From Globodera rostochiensis (Eukaryota; Nematoda; Chromadorea; Rhabditida; Heteroderidae), in NCBI GenBank assembly GCA_018350325.1, contig JAEVLN010000016.1:300193-364192 (forward strand): 64,000 nt of DNA, given 5' to 3'. Below the pieces are notes generated by a model, which searched no databases, was not told the origin of the DNA, and saw only the letters and a program-made list of their open reading frames with translations. Position 1 is the first letter of the stretch. The number at the start of each line of letters is the position of its first letter. Both the position numbers and the translations under genes were made by a program. Shown piece by piece: positions 1-11,998 of the stretch.

Positions 1-690
1 CCCCTTATCCCAACCCCCCCCCCCCCCCCCCCCGCCGCCCCTCCCCCCTCCCTCCCCACACGCCCGTCACGTAGTCCATCTTCCGTCTGCCTGACGCGAC
101 TTCCAACCCGCGTTATTCGCATCGATTGCCCCTTCCCCCACCGATTCGATCTGAGCGGGCAAAGATAGCTGTGGCTGGTTTGGTTGGCCTTGCGGCGGAG
201 TGCCTTCTGCACCATCTGCCAGCTGCAGCAATCCTTGGGCTTCACGGCCCTTCCAAAGAAAGTCCACCCCCTTCCCCCCCCTCCCTCCCCCTCCACCTCC
301 CCCGCCCTTCTCCCCCTCCCTCCACCCCCCTCCCCCCCCCCCCCCCCCTCCCCCCTTCCCTTCCCCTCCATTCCCCTCCCCCCCCCCTTCCCTTCCCTTC
401 CCTTCCCTTCCCCTCCCCCCTCCCTCCCCCTCCCCCCCCCCCCCCCCCTCCCTCCCCCCCCCCTCCCTCCCCCCCCCCCCTCCCCCCTTCCCTTCCCCTC
501 CATTCCCCTCCCCCCCCCCTTCCCTTCCCTTCCCCTCCCCCTCCCCCCTCCCTCCCCCTCCCCCCCCCCTCCCTCCCCCTCCTCCGCCCTTCTCCCCGTC
601 TTTCCCCCTCCCTCTCCCTCTCCCCCTCCCCTCCCTCCCCCTCCCCCGCCCTTCTCCCCGTCTTTACCCCCCCCCCCCCCCCTCCAACGA
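1..690. repeat. Pyrimidine (C/CT) low-complexity tract
   Basis: Runs of C broken by single T's and short CCTT motifs cover most of 1-60 and about 265-690. The proline- and leucine-rich reading frames across it are open only because the tract contains no A. Bases 60-260 have mixed composition, but I see no convincing exon there. It lies just upstream of the first candidate exon of the potassium channel gene. Confidence 0.85.
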
Positions 691-870
691 ATGGCGCTCT
701 GCTAATTTATTGTCCCTCTCATATGCAAAGAGTGCCCATCTCCTCTTTTTATTCCATTTTCATCACTCTCCGTCCATCCGCCCTTCTCATCTTTCTATGG
801 CTATCAATTTAATAGCTTTGGCATCGCCATCTCAACTGCCGCTAAGTGTGTGGTGACCTCCTCCCCACTG

Positions 871-3800
871 ATGACTGACTCCGGCATTAACCACCGTCAG
901 CACCACCAACAGCAGCCCAACCATTTTGGAAATTTACCCTCAGAAAGTTTTCCGTCGTTGGAGAGAGTTCAGCAGGGAGAACAAAGTGAGCGGTGGCAAT
1001 GGGGAAAGCGGAATGGCAAATTTCTTGTGAATTAATGAGGCTTAAAGAAGTGTTATTCAGGTGACGAAGAAGACAATGGGTCAGCAGGTGCGAGACGTTT
1101 CTCAGAAATATTGAGCACCCCAACAACGGCTTTCGCGCGGCCGTCGCCGTTTGCGAGGGAAGCGGAGGGCACGGCGGAAATGGGCATGGGGCGCGGGACG
1201 AAGGGGAAGCCAAACGACGACGACAGTGAGCAGCAGCAACTGTCGTTGGGCTATGACGGCACTCTGAACAGATGCTTAGTAAGAGAGAGAGAGAGAGAGA
1301 GAGGGGAGGGGGGCATTGAATTGGAAGGAAGAATTTTTGAAGAATTATAACGTGGCATTGTGCCAAGTGACATTTCATATTGAGAATTTAAAATGTATAG
1401 TACTGAATTCAGGACTCCGAATTTCATTTAGGATTTTCATGGGCATGGATTACTGGATGAACATATTAGGCTTTAATGCATCATAGTCTTCTCCTGAACT
1501 GCTCCAACTGTCCTTCTTCACCAACCATCTGCTGCCGAGTCTTTCGACAGTTACGCCCTCGCCGTTGGCCACAAACGAACTGCTGCAGCCGCTACGCATA
1601 ACAACCACCGCCATCTCCAACTTGCTGCTGCTGCCCCCCAAATCGTCCACTTCCGGAATGTCCTCCTCGTCCTCCCTGCAAAGTTTGAAAGGGCAGCACC
1701 AGGAGGCACACCAACGGCAGATTCTGAGGCCAAAAGTTAGTTGGAGTGTTGTTGCTTGCTACCCCCACCCCCGGGGGGGGGGGGGGGGACGGACGGAATA
1801 AACAATGAGAAGCAATGCGGGGAAAGGGGCGATAAGCGGAGATCCGATCTGCTGATTCATTTTTGTGGAAGAGAATCTAAAAGAGCGATAGAAAATGCAT
1901 TTTTTGAGAGAAATGCAAACCGTCCGTCCGTCCGTCCGTCCCTCTGTCTTCTTTTTTTTAAATAATTCCCACTTTTTTGGTCTTCGAACTTAAATTTGCT
2001 TCTTTCCTTCCTTTCTTTGATTTCCATAACACAAAACCCCCGGGGGGAGGCCGATTAAATACGCCGCTCCATCCCTCGCATTTGCCTGTTCCAGCCGCAG
2101 ATCATTTCCTTCCGTTCTAACAAAATGACTATCTTAAAAAGGGTTCGGATATCTGCGGATTTTTCCTCATTCTGTGGTTTTTGGAAAGGCCAATGAGGAT
2201 TTTTTTAAAAAATGCGGATTTAGGGATTTTGGTGGTCTTTCGAGATCCCTGTGGACTTTTTGTGGTTTTTTTGGGAAAATGACAATAAAAAGCATTTTTC
2301 TTAATAAATATTGTTGAAATCCTCAAAAAAATTTTTCTCGCTAATTGACAGCAGTGTTCAAATCAATTGTTTGTGACCAGAAATAAACGAAATGAAACGA
2401 TAACTTAATTTTTTATTTTAATGAAAAAATGGAGAATATGCGGATTTTAGGTACTAAATGAGGATTTTTTAATAAAAATTTTGAGATCCGAGCCGTGATC
2501 TTAATGATATTCTGAGAATCTTTACCCAAAATGCATTTTGGGGAATTATCATTATGCCTCAAGGGTTGGTGTCCTTGGGGGATGGATTCTTTCGGAATGC
2601 CGTCGCAAACAGACTCTTCATCGCAGATTAGAGAAAGGACTTGAGGACCGATCGAGATTACGATCGAGAATCTCGAAAAATCTCGTATCTCGAAGATCTC
2701 GAAAAAATTTGTTCGATCGAGATTTCGATCGAGAATCTCGTAAAATCTCGAATCTCGAAAAATCTCACGAGATTTTTCGAGATTTTCAAAAAATTTTTGA
2801 TTATCAATTTCCAAAGTGAATTTATTATTCATTATTGCAAATCTTATCGTCAGTGCTGGAAGGGGAAAATAACAACAAGATTCCATAAAATCATAGTTCA
2901 AAATCATGTCCGACTAACGAAATTTTTTATTTATTTTTTTGCGCAAAGTTAGTTATCTAAAATATTTTTTTAGGGAGGGGGATGGGTTGCGGTGCCATAA
3001 GTGCCCAACCTTCTTTAAGAGATTTAATTTTTCTGGAAAGGAGAGCCCGAGAAAATTTTAAAGATTTTAACAACGTTTACTATGCTCTAAAATTTTAGAA
3101 ATTTGGATAAAAATAAGCAAATATTGTTACACTTTGGGCATTTTTAACCGCAAATTAGATAATAATAAAAAAAGTTAATTTTAAAAAAATTACATATCCG
3201 ACCAGGGATGGGCGGAATTCCGTTGTCCGTTTTTTAAAAATAAATTTTCGCCCATCCCTGTATCCGACCCGACCTTTGGGATAATCTGACTTTTTGCCTT
3301 TTTTGAACAATTTTAACAAGAAAAATTGAATTAAAATGTGAAATTTTGAGGTTTTTAAGCAATCTTTAAAAAAATTGCCATGAATAAATTAAAAAACAAC
3401 AAATTGCAATAAATTAATGCAAATCCAGCCGAAAATAATGCTTCGGTTCCGGCCGGGACCAGAAAAACCGGAGAAGACTTCATTAAAAATGCCGGGACCT
3501 ATAAACCGGTAATCCGGTCCCATGCTACCCTTATTTAACATACATGGGGAAGGGAACATTTTTTCCGATTTTTGAGACCTTTTGTCTTTTTTTTTCTTAG
3601 GTTTTCACGTAAAATTCAAGTAAATTTAAACAAAATTGTAAATCTCGGTACTTTTTCTATCGAGAATCTCGATCGAATCTCGAAACTTTTCGATCGAGAT
3701 TACGATCGAGAATCTCGATCGGTCCTTTCTCTATCGCAGATGCAGCTGAACGGCTCCTCTATCCTTTCCATCGACGTTGGACGATTGACCCAAAAGAGTG

Positions 3801-6062
3801 CGGCCGTTGGCTTTGCTTCCGCGACGCCCTTTAGCGCCGCTGTCGCTGTCTGTCGGCAGCGCCACTCCAGCGCCGGCTCAATTCAGTCGGACACGCGCCG
3901 AAATTTGATTGCGTTAACAGCGAGTGTGGGCAACGCATTGCAAAGGACGAAGCGTGAGCTGCAGCGGACGCGCCTTTGGCACGCTTTCTACGCCTTCGCA
4001 TTGCCCATTTACACGGTGGTCGGTGCGCTTCTGTTCCAGGCAATTCCGATTATTTGCACTTTTTGTATAGCTTCAACGCGATTTCTTTATTTCAAAAACT
4101 CCAAATTCACTGAAAAGTCCCATTTGTAATTATCCTTTGAACTTCTTCGTCTTGAAGGCCTTGGACGGCGCTAATGATGACCAGCAGCTGCTTTTATATG
4201 AGCAACGGTGTATGGATGGACGGGAAATTAAAATGACGGAATTGGAACGATTCTGCACTGCTCAGATGAGTGTCGAATGCTTTTGGCGAATGCAATCTTT
4301 TCTGGGCGAGGTGGAGGACTGTTATCGACGATGGCACGAGGTGAAAAAGGGGGGGGGGAGGGGATTAGAAGGGAGGAGGGAGGTTAAATTACATACCGGA
4401 TAAACTCATTGGCGCATTAAAGGTGAACAGAACGATCACCCACCCAATGTCCGACTTCACGAACGCCATCATTTATGCCTTTAGGCAAGTTTGGACTCGT
4501 GCCCTCGCGCGAGACGTACAACCAGGTTGTCCAATTCAGCGTTTACACCACAATCGGTTATGGCACAATTTCGGCTAATACGACTTCTGCTCGGATTGCC
4601 ACTGTGTTCTACGGCGTGTTTGGCATTCCGTTGTTCTTCGCATTTATCAAGGAGGAGGGCAACATGTTCCGCAACGTGCTCATTTGGTTGTACAACCGCG
4701 CCAAAACGTACGGCACTCGACGCATAGCTTCCGCGTCGGCCAACCTTCCTCAGCCGTTGAGGAGTAAGTAAAGAGCGACAAGAAAAGTCAGTTATGATCG
4801 GTCTCTTCCTTTGGGGCAATCAAATTTATTCTTCCTCCCCTCCGGGGGAACCAAGTGCAGTGCAATTGAAGATTTTCAAATGGGCAGACCAAACTCTTCT
4901 AGAGCTCTCCTCGGTTCGGTTGTTGCGTTCCGCGAAGTGCGCGGGGCGGTCAAGGCACAGCGATCGTCCGCCAAAGCGGGACGAAGAGGGCGAGAAAACC
5001 CCGCTGGCGATGACTACGGGAGGCCAAGCTGATTTGACGACGATGGAAAGCGGGGGAATGGAAAATGATGTGTTAAATAAAAAGAACGGTTGGTAGGCCT
5101 CGCGGCGGGGAGGGGGGCGGCGTGGAGGAGCTTAAACTCAACTTTAGGCAGAAGTCGGCAAAAGAATGCCCGGTTCAGCAAAAATCCGCCCTATGTGCGC
5201 CGATCGAGCGATGTGTCTCTGCCTACGGGTAAAATCCTTCGGCATTAAATGACTTCACCCCCCCCCCCCTCTTTCGGCTTAGGATGGAATGGCTCCTCCG
5301 CCTCCTCCTCCGTCGCCTCCGGCTGTCGTAAACAGCTCGCGGCCGCTGCTGTCGCGCGCAATCGTTCCGCGGCGTCCGACTCGACGGCGGCGTTGGAGCA
5401 GCGGCGTGTGTTTCTGTGCGGCGTGTTTCTCTTCTGCCTGTACCTATTAGCGGTGTCCGCGCTGTTTTCGCTAATGACCAACTGGGACTACTTCACCTCC
5501 TTCTACTTCATGTTCAATTCCGTGGCACTGATTGGCTTCGGCGACGTGTTCCCCTCACAGTCGCGCATCATTTTGGCAAACATGTGGAGTTTGGATAATC
5601 GGACAGCCAAAGAGGTGCCCGTTTTTAGGTTCTTCATCGTCCTGGGAGTCGTTCTGTTCTCCATGTGCTACTTCATTCTCCAGGAGGAGATTCGTGCCAA
5701 AGCCTTTGAGGCATCCAGAAAGGTTTTTGGGAATTTTGCTCTTTTGACTTCGAATTCATTATGTACTCCTACAAAATCCTAAAACATTATTTGGAAATTC
5801 GGAATGGCTTAGTGTGAACCCTCAGGCACGGATGAGCATCACCAAATACTCGCAGTCGCTGATGCTGCACACTCGCCCGTGGAGCCGTCGGAACTCGCCG
5901 GCCTTCGACAAGGGCTCGCCGCTGGAAGGGGCCAACCAATTCGACAGACTCCGCAAACGGCGACAGTCGGCGCCCGCCATTGCCGTGCAGTTGAGCAGCG
6001 ACAACGGCGGCAAGCGGAGACCGAACAGAGAGAAAAGCGACTCGCCGTCACTGAGGCTATGA
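871..6062 (+). CDS. Two-pore-domain potassium channel (TWK/K2P family)
   Basis: K2P channels carry background K+ current; each subunit has four membrane helices and two pore loops. Core exons (about): 3740-4039, 4158-4340, 4423-4484, 4540-4763, 4888-5088, 5148-5228, 5283-5583, 5629-5722, 5826-6062. All reading phases agree and they give 560 residues. The first helix is WHAFYAFALPIYTVVGALLF. A long cysteine-containing cap follows, then pore 1 (TTIGYGT), helix 2 (VFYGVFGIPLFF), a cytosolic linker, helix 3, pore 2 (LIGFGDVFP), helix 4 (VLGVVLFSMCYFILQEEIRAK) and a basic serine-rich tail. Three further exons (871-985, 1106-1278, 1487-1735) are phase-compatible and would add 179 polar N-terminal residues; these are inferred. 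The introns at 4040-4157 and 4485-4539 use GC donors. A transposon lies at 2629-3732. The C. elegans twk family is large and I cannot assign a member. Core confidence is high, N-terminal exons about 0.5. Confidence 0.87.
1736..2563. other. AT-rich stretch, probable intron of the K2P gene
   Basis: A run of about 12 G's sits near 1777-1788 and a TCCG microsatellite near 1921-1939. The rest is AT-rich with frequent stops in all frames. I see no exon. It lies between the candidate exon ending at 1735 (donor AAAA/GTTAGT) and a possible small coding block at 2564-2628. Confidence 0.5.
2629..3732. mobile_element. Non-autonomous inverted-repeat DNA transposon with 9-base target duplication (MULE-like)
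   Basis: The left end reads TAGAGAAAGGAC and the right end GGTCCTTTCTCT, so the termini are inverted. Both ends continue inward with copies of GATCGAGATTACGATCGAG and GAGAATCTCGATCG in opposite orientation. The element is flanked on both sides by the identical 9-mer ATCGCAGAT (2620-2628 and 3733-3741). A 9-base duplication fits Mutator-like (MULE) transposons, which is an inference from duplication length. The 1.1 kb interior is AT-rich with no transposase frame. It lies in the N-terminal region of the K2P gene; removing the element and one 9-mer leaves one continuous reading frame across the site. Confidence 0.8.
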
Positions 6063-6419
6063 AAGGACAGCACCGGAGGGGAGACCGAGCCAAAGAACGC
6101 CCGCCGGCCATCATCGCGTCGATCGAGGCCAATTAGCTCAACAGCCCCAGCCAACGTCCCCCATCCAATCCTTCGATTAATTCACCAATTCACTGGCACC
6201 CCCTCCCTTCGTCGATCAATCAAATTCTCTCCCAAAGGTGCCTTGCCGTCCACTAAACGCCAATCTTTGATCACTCCCTTTCTAATATTTATTTTTTCAT
6301 ATTTTCTCCGTTACACATTCCTTTTCTATTTTGCTAAAACTAAATAAATGAATGAAGGACTTCAATGGCCGATTTTATGGGAAATAAAAGGAGCGCGGGG
6401 TGGCAAAAGTCCAACAAAT

Positions 6420-8600
6420 TCGTTCTGGGAGGCGGAGGCGGGGACGGGGGGGGCGGGAGGCGGAGGGTGGGAGGCGGAGGGTAGGAGGCGGAGGCGGGGA
6501 CGGGGGGGGCGGAGGCGGGGACGGGGGGGCGGGAGGCGGAGGGTGGGAGGCGGAGGGTAGGAGGCGGAGGCGGGGACGGGGGGGGGCGGAGGCGGGGACG
6601 GGGGGGCGGGAGGCGGGGCGGGAGGCGGAGGGTGGGAAGCGGAGGGCGGGAGACGGAGGGTGGGAGGCGGAGGGTGGGAGGCGGAGGGTAGGAGACGGAG
6701 GGTGGGAGACGGAGGGTGGGAGACGGAGGGCGGGAGACGGAGGGTGGGAGGCGGAGGGTGGGAGGCGGAGGGTAGGAGACGGAGGGCGGGAGACGGAGGG
6801 TGGGAGGCGGAGGGTGGGAGGCGGAGGGTAGGAGACGGAGGGCGGGAGACGGAGGGCGGGAGACGGAGGGTAGGAGGCGGAGGGTGGGAGGCGGAGGGTA
6901 GGAGACGGAGGGCGGGAGACGGAGGGTGGGAGGCGGAGGGCGGGAGGCGGAGGGTGGGAAGCGGAGGGCGGGAGACGCAGGGTGGGAGGCGGAGGGTGGG
7001 AGGCGGAGGGTAGGAGACGGAGGGCGGGAGACGGAGGGTGGGAGGCGGAGGGTGGGAGGCGGAGGGTAGGAGGCGGAGGGTAGGAGACGGAGGGTGGGAG
7101 ACGGAGGGTGGGAGACGGAGGGCGGGAGACGGAGGGTGGGAGGCGGAGGGTGGGAGGCGGAGGGTGGGAGGCGGAGGGTAGGAGACGGAGGGTGGGAGAC
7201 GGAGGGTGGGAGGCGGAGGGTAGGAGACGGAGGGTGGGAGGCGGAGGGTAGGAGACGGAGGGTAGGAGGCGGAGGCGGGGACGGGGGGGGCGGAGGCGGG
7301 GACGGGGGGGCGGGAGGCGGGGTAGGAGACGGAGGGTGGGAGACGGAGGGTGTGAGGCGGAGGGTAGGAGACGGAGGGTAGTAGGCGGAGGCGGGGACGG
7401 GGGGGGGGGCGGAGGCGGGGACGGGGGGGCGGGAGGCGGGGTGGGAGGCGGAGGGTGGGAGACGGAGGGTGGGAGGCGGAGGGTGGGAGGCGGAGGGTGG
7501 GAGGCGGAGGGTGGGAGGCGGAGGGTGGGAGGCGGAGGGTGGGAGGCGGAGGGTGGGAGGCGGAGGGTGGGAGGCGGAGGGTGGGAGGCGGAGGGTAGGA
7601 GACGGAGGGTGGGAGACGGAGGGTGGGAGGCGGAGGGTGGGAGGCGGAGGGTAGGAGACGGAGGGTGGGAGGCGGAGGGTAGGAGACGGAGGGTAGGAGG
7701 CGGAGGCGGGGACGGGGGGGGCGGAGGCGGGGACGGGGGGGCGGGAGGCGGGGTAGGAGACGGAGGGTGGGAGGCGGAGGGTGGGAGGCGGAGGGTAGGA
7801 GGCGGAGGGTAGGAGACGGAGGGTGGGAGACGGAGGGTGGGAGACGGAGGGCGGGAGACGGAGGGTGGGAGGCGGAGGGTGGGAGGCGGAGGGTGGGAGG
7901 CGGAGGGTAGGAGACGGAGGGTGGGAGACGGAGGGTGGGAGGCGGAGGGTGGGAGGCGGAGGGTAGGAGACGGAGGGTGGGAGGCGGAGGGTAGGAGACG
8001 GAGGGTAGGAGGCGGAGGCGGGGACGGGGGGGGGCGGAGGCGGGGACGGGGGGGCGGGAGGCGGGGTAGGAGACGGAGGGTGGGAGACGGAGGGTGTGAG
8101 GCGGAGGGTAGGAGACGGAGGGTAGGAGGCGGAGGCGGGGACGGGGGGGGCGGAGGCGGGGACGGGGGGGCGGGAGGCGGGGTGGGAGGCGGAGGGTGGG
8201 AGACGGAGGGTGGGAGGCGGAGGGTGGGAGGCGGAGGGTGGGAGGCGGAGGGTGGGAGGCGGAGGGTGGGAGGCGGAGGGTGGGAGACGGAGGGTGGGAG
8301 GCGGAGGGTGGGAGGCGGAGGGTAGGAGACGGAGGGTGGGAGGCGGAGGGTAGGAGACGGAGGGTAGGAGGCGGAGGCGGGGACGGGGGGGGGCGGAGGC
8401 GGGGACGGGGGGGCGGGAGGCGGGGTAGGAGACGGAGGGTGGGAGACGGAGGGTGTGAGGCGGAGGGTAGGAGACGGAGGGTAGGAGGCGGAGGCGGGGA
8501 CGGGGGGGGGGCGGAGGCGGGGACGGGGGGGGAGGCGGGAGGCGGGGTGGGAGACGGAGGGTGGGAGGCGGAGGGTGGGAGGCGGAGGCGGGTTGGCAAA
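6420..8600 (+). repeat. 14-base G-rich minisatellite between the K2P and troponin I genes
   Basis: The tandem unit is GGGTGGGAGGCGGA with GGGAGACGGA, GGGCGGGAGACGGA and TAGGAGGCGGA variants. Every few hundred bases it is interrupted by blocks of GGCGGAGGCGGGGACGGGGG. Three open frames of about 775 codons on the minus strand and several on plus exist only because the unit has no stop triplet. The + strand is extremely G-rich, with G3/G4 runs every 4-10 bases. It begins about 360 bases after the K2P stop and ends about 110 bases before the troponin start. Confidence 0.95.
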
Positions 8601-8710
8601 CAAAAAGAGAATGAATGGGAAATTTGAGACGATGCAATTGGCGGATTGAACACAACGAATTGGCGTATTATTGTGATAAGCAGTGCTTGCACTTTGCTGA
8701 AATTGCAAAA

Positions 8711-11700
8711 ATGGAGCTCAATTCTTCCTCCGCTTTGTTGGTCAGAGGCCTAACCGGGGATGAGGAGACGGAGGTGAGTGGGAGAGACGGACACCGATGC
8801 TCATTAATGCCGAAAGAGACTTACCGAGACTCAGTTTCGGATCGGCCTAATTGAGAACAAGAAAGATCAAGCAAAAATTTAAATTTAAAGCTCGTGCTGA
8901 AGGCGGAAAGGGAGCGTAAAAAAGCCGAGGTGCGCAAGCGGTTGGAGGAGGCGGGCCGGGCCAAGAAGGCCAAGAAGGGCTTCCTGACGCCGGAACGGAA
9001 GAAAAAGCTGCGCGTAAGTGATGAGCCAAAGGGTCGACGGGCGATGGGGTCGCCCGTAATGGTCTTTAGGGCCTTTTGCAGAAGCTATTGATGCTGAAGG
9101 CCACGGAGGATCTGAAGCTGCAGCAGCAACAGCGGGCGGAGGAGCGACAAAAAGTGCTGAACGACCGGATTCCCTTGGTCCCGGATAATTTTGAAATGAT
9201 GAGTGAAGGTTGTTTAGGGCGCAGTGGGGGCGGGGGAGGAAGCGGAGGGGAAGGTTAGCGGGGGGGGGGAAGGTTAGCGGGGGGGGGAGGGGAAGGTTAG
9301 CGGGGGGGGGGAGGGGAAGGTTAGCGGGGGGCGGGAGGGGAAGGTTAGCGGGGGGGGGGGAGGGGAATGTTAGCGGAGGGGTGGGGGTGGGGGGAGGGAG
9401 GAGGAAGCGGCGGGGGGCGGGGGAGGAAGCGGAGGGGAAGGTTAGCGGGGGGGGGGAGGGGAAGGTTAGCGGGGGGGGGGAGGGGAAGGTTAGCGGGGGG
9501 CGGGAGGGGAAGGTTAGCGGGGGGGGGGAGGGGAATGTTAGCGGAGGGGTGGGGGTGGGGGGAGGGAGGAGGAAGCGGCGGGGGGCGGGGGAGGAAGCGG
9601 AGGGGAAGGTTAGCGGGGGGGGAGGGGAAGGTTAGCGGGGGGGGGGGAGGGGAAGGTTAGCGGTGGGGGGGAGGGGAAGGTTAGCGGGGGGCGGGAGGGG
9701 AAGGTTAGCGGGGGGGGGAGGGGAATGTTAGCGGAGGGGTGGGGGTGGGGGGAGGGAGGAGGAAGCGGCGGGGGGCGGGGGAGGAAGCGGAGGGGAAGGT
9801 TAGCGGGGGTGGAGGGGAAGGTTAGCGGGGGGCGGGAGGGGAAGGTTAGCGGGGGGGGGAGGGGAAGGTTAGCGGGGGGGGGGAGGGGAAGGTTAGCGGG
9901 GGGGGGGAGGGGAAGGTTAGCGGGGGGGGGAGGGGAAGGTTAGCGGGGGGGGAGGGGAAGGTTAGCGGGGGGCGGGAGGGGAAGGTTAGCGGGGGGGGGA
10001 GGGGAATGTTAGCGGAGGGGTGGGGGTGGGGGGAGGGAGGAGGAAGCGGCGGGGGGCGGGGGAGGAAGCGGAGGGGAAGGTTAGCGGGGGGGGGAGGGGA
10101 AGGTTAGCGGGGGGGGGGAGGGGAAGGTTAGCGGGGGGGGGAGGGGAAGGTTAGCGGGGGGCGGGAGGGGAAGGTTAGCGGGGGGGGGGAGGGGAAGGTT
10201 AGCGGGGGGGGGGGAGGGGAAGGTTAGCGGGGGGCGGGAGGGGAAGGTTAGCGGGGGGGGGAGGGGAAGGTTAGCGGGGGGGGGAGGGGAAGGTTAGCGG
10301 GGGGGGGGAGGGGAAGGTTAGCGGGGGGGGGAGGGGAAGGTTAGCGGGGGGGGGAAGGTTAGCGGGGGCGGGAGGGGAAGGTTAGCGGGGGGGGGGGAGG
10401 GGAATGTTAGCGGAGGGGTGGGGGTGGGGGGAGGGAGGAGGAAGCGGCGGGGGGCGGGGGAGGAAGCGGAGGGGAAGGTTAGCGGGGGGGGAGGGGAATG
10501 TTAGCGGAGGGGTGGGGGTGGGGGGAGGGAGGAGGAAGCGGCGGGGGGCGGGGGAGGAAGCGGAGGGGAAGGTTAGCGGAGGGGGGGAGGGGAAGGTTAG
10601 CGGAGGGGTGGGGGTGGGGGGAGGGAGGAGGAAGCGGCGGGGGGCGGGGGAGGAAGCGGAGGGGAAGGTTAGCGGAGGGGGGGAGGGAAGGTTAGCGGAG
10701 GGGTGGGGGTGGGGGGAGGGAGGAGGAAGCGGCGGGGGGGGGGGAGGAAGCGGAGGGGAAGGTTAGCGGGGGGGGGAGGGGAAGGTTAGCGGGGGGGGGG
10801 AGGGGAAGGTTAGCGGGGGGGGGGAGGGGAAGGTTAGCGGGGGGGGGGAGGGGAAGGTTAGCGGGGGGGGGAGGGGAAGGTTAGCGGGGGGGGGAGGGGA
10901 AGGTTAGCGGGGGGGGGAGGGGAAGGTTAGCGGGGGGGGGGGAGGGGAAGGTTAGCGGGGGGGGAGGGGAAGGTTAGCGGGGGGGGGGGAGGGGAAGGTT
11001 AGCGGGGGGGGGAGGGGAAGGTTAGCGGGGGGCGGGAGGGGAAGGTTAGCGGGGGGGGGGGAGGGTAATGTTAGCGGAGGGGTGGGGGTGGGGGGAGGGA
11101 GGAGGAAGCGGCGGGGGGGGGGAGGAAGCGGAGGGGAAGGTTAGCGGGGGGGGGGAGGGGAAGGTTAGCGGGGGGGGAGGGGAAGGTTAGCGGGGGGGGG
11201 GAGGGGAAGGTTAGCGGGGGGGGGGGAGGGGAAGGTTAGCGGGGGGGGGGGGAGGGGAAGGTTAGCGGGGGGGGGGGTGGGGGGGGGAGGGGAAGGTTAG
11301 CGGGGGGGGGGGGGTGGGGGGGGGAGGGGAAGGTTAGCGGGGGGGGGGAGGGGAAGGTTAGCGGGGGGGGGGGAGGGGAAGGTTAGCGGGGGGGGGGGGG
11401 GGGGTGGGGGGGGGGAGGGGAAGGTTAGCGGGGGGGGGGGGGGGGGTGGGGGGGGGAGGGAAGTGGTAATACTCGTGACATTAGATCAGCTTCTTGTGCT
11501 TGGGGAACAATTTCGCCAGCGGATTCTTTCGTTGGAAGACGCCGTCTATGATCTCAGCTACACCATTCGCCAGAAGGACTTTGAGATTAATGAGCTGACC
11601 ATCGCGGTCAATGATCTGCGCGGAAAATTGTCTATACATTTTTTTAAAAACGAAAATTTTACATTTTCAGCGTAAAACCGACACTGAAACGAATCAGCAA

Positions 11701-11998
11701 AATGGATTCTCAGTCAGTGCATCAATTATGATGAAACGACAGAACTTATTACTTAATTTGACAGATTCGACAAGATTAAGAAACAGAACGCGGCAAAGGT
11801 ATACTGTAGATCACAGTAAGTCACAGTGAGCGATCGACCGTTCAGGTTGACTACCGTTCAACGCTAAAGAACATCGGACGAGACGGAAGCAAGTTTTCTA
11901 TGATTGAGGAGGTTGGGATGCAAACAATTCGATCACCGGTTTTGGACGTTCAGGACAGCAGTCGGGCGGACACGAGCAAAGCCGAGTGGATGAAGTGA
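8711..11998 (+). CDS. Troponin I (muscle thin-filament inhibitory subunit)
   Basis: Troponin I binds actin, tropomyosin and troponin C and blocks actomyosin at low Ca2+. Exons (about): 8711-8773, 8891-9013, 9082-9208, 11485-11629, 11671-11712, 11765-11798, 11846-11998. All phases fit and give 228 residues. Family marks are the basic coiled segment with [14 protein letters not shown], then [20 protein letters not shown], then [12 protein letters not shown], then [10 protein letters not shown] near the C-terminus. The start is the first ATG in frame ([10 protein letters not shown]), so an additional upstream exon cannot be excluded. If the 11712 donor is skipped, the frame stops at 11731, giving a possible shorter form. 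Intron 3 is a 2.3 kb G-rich minisatellite. C. elegans has several troponin I genes (unc-27, tni-1, tni-3, tni-4) and I cannot choose among them. Confidence 0.92.
9215..11462 (+). repeat. G-rich minisatellite filling a troponin I intron
   Basis: The unit is about 20-22 bases, GGGGAAGGTTAGCGGGGGGG, with poly-G runs of 7-16. A longer secondary unit (AATGTTAGCGGAGGGGTGG, then GGAGGAAGCGGCGGGG) recurs at intervals. It fills nearly all of the intron between exons ending at 9208 and starting at 11485. The G-rich strand is the coding strand, so the pre-mRNA itself carries the G runs. Apparent open frames inside it are repeat artefacts. Confidence 0.95.

Noticed and set aside
126..856. Proline-rich frames at the left end
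   Set aside because: Artefacts of a C/CT tract; three frames are open in parallel.
6340..8708. Proline/serine-rich minus-strand proteins of about 775 residues
   Set aside because: Three frames read through a 14-base minisatellite; 14 is not a multiple of three and no frame is preferred.
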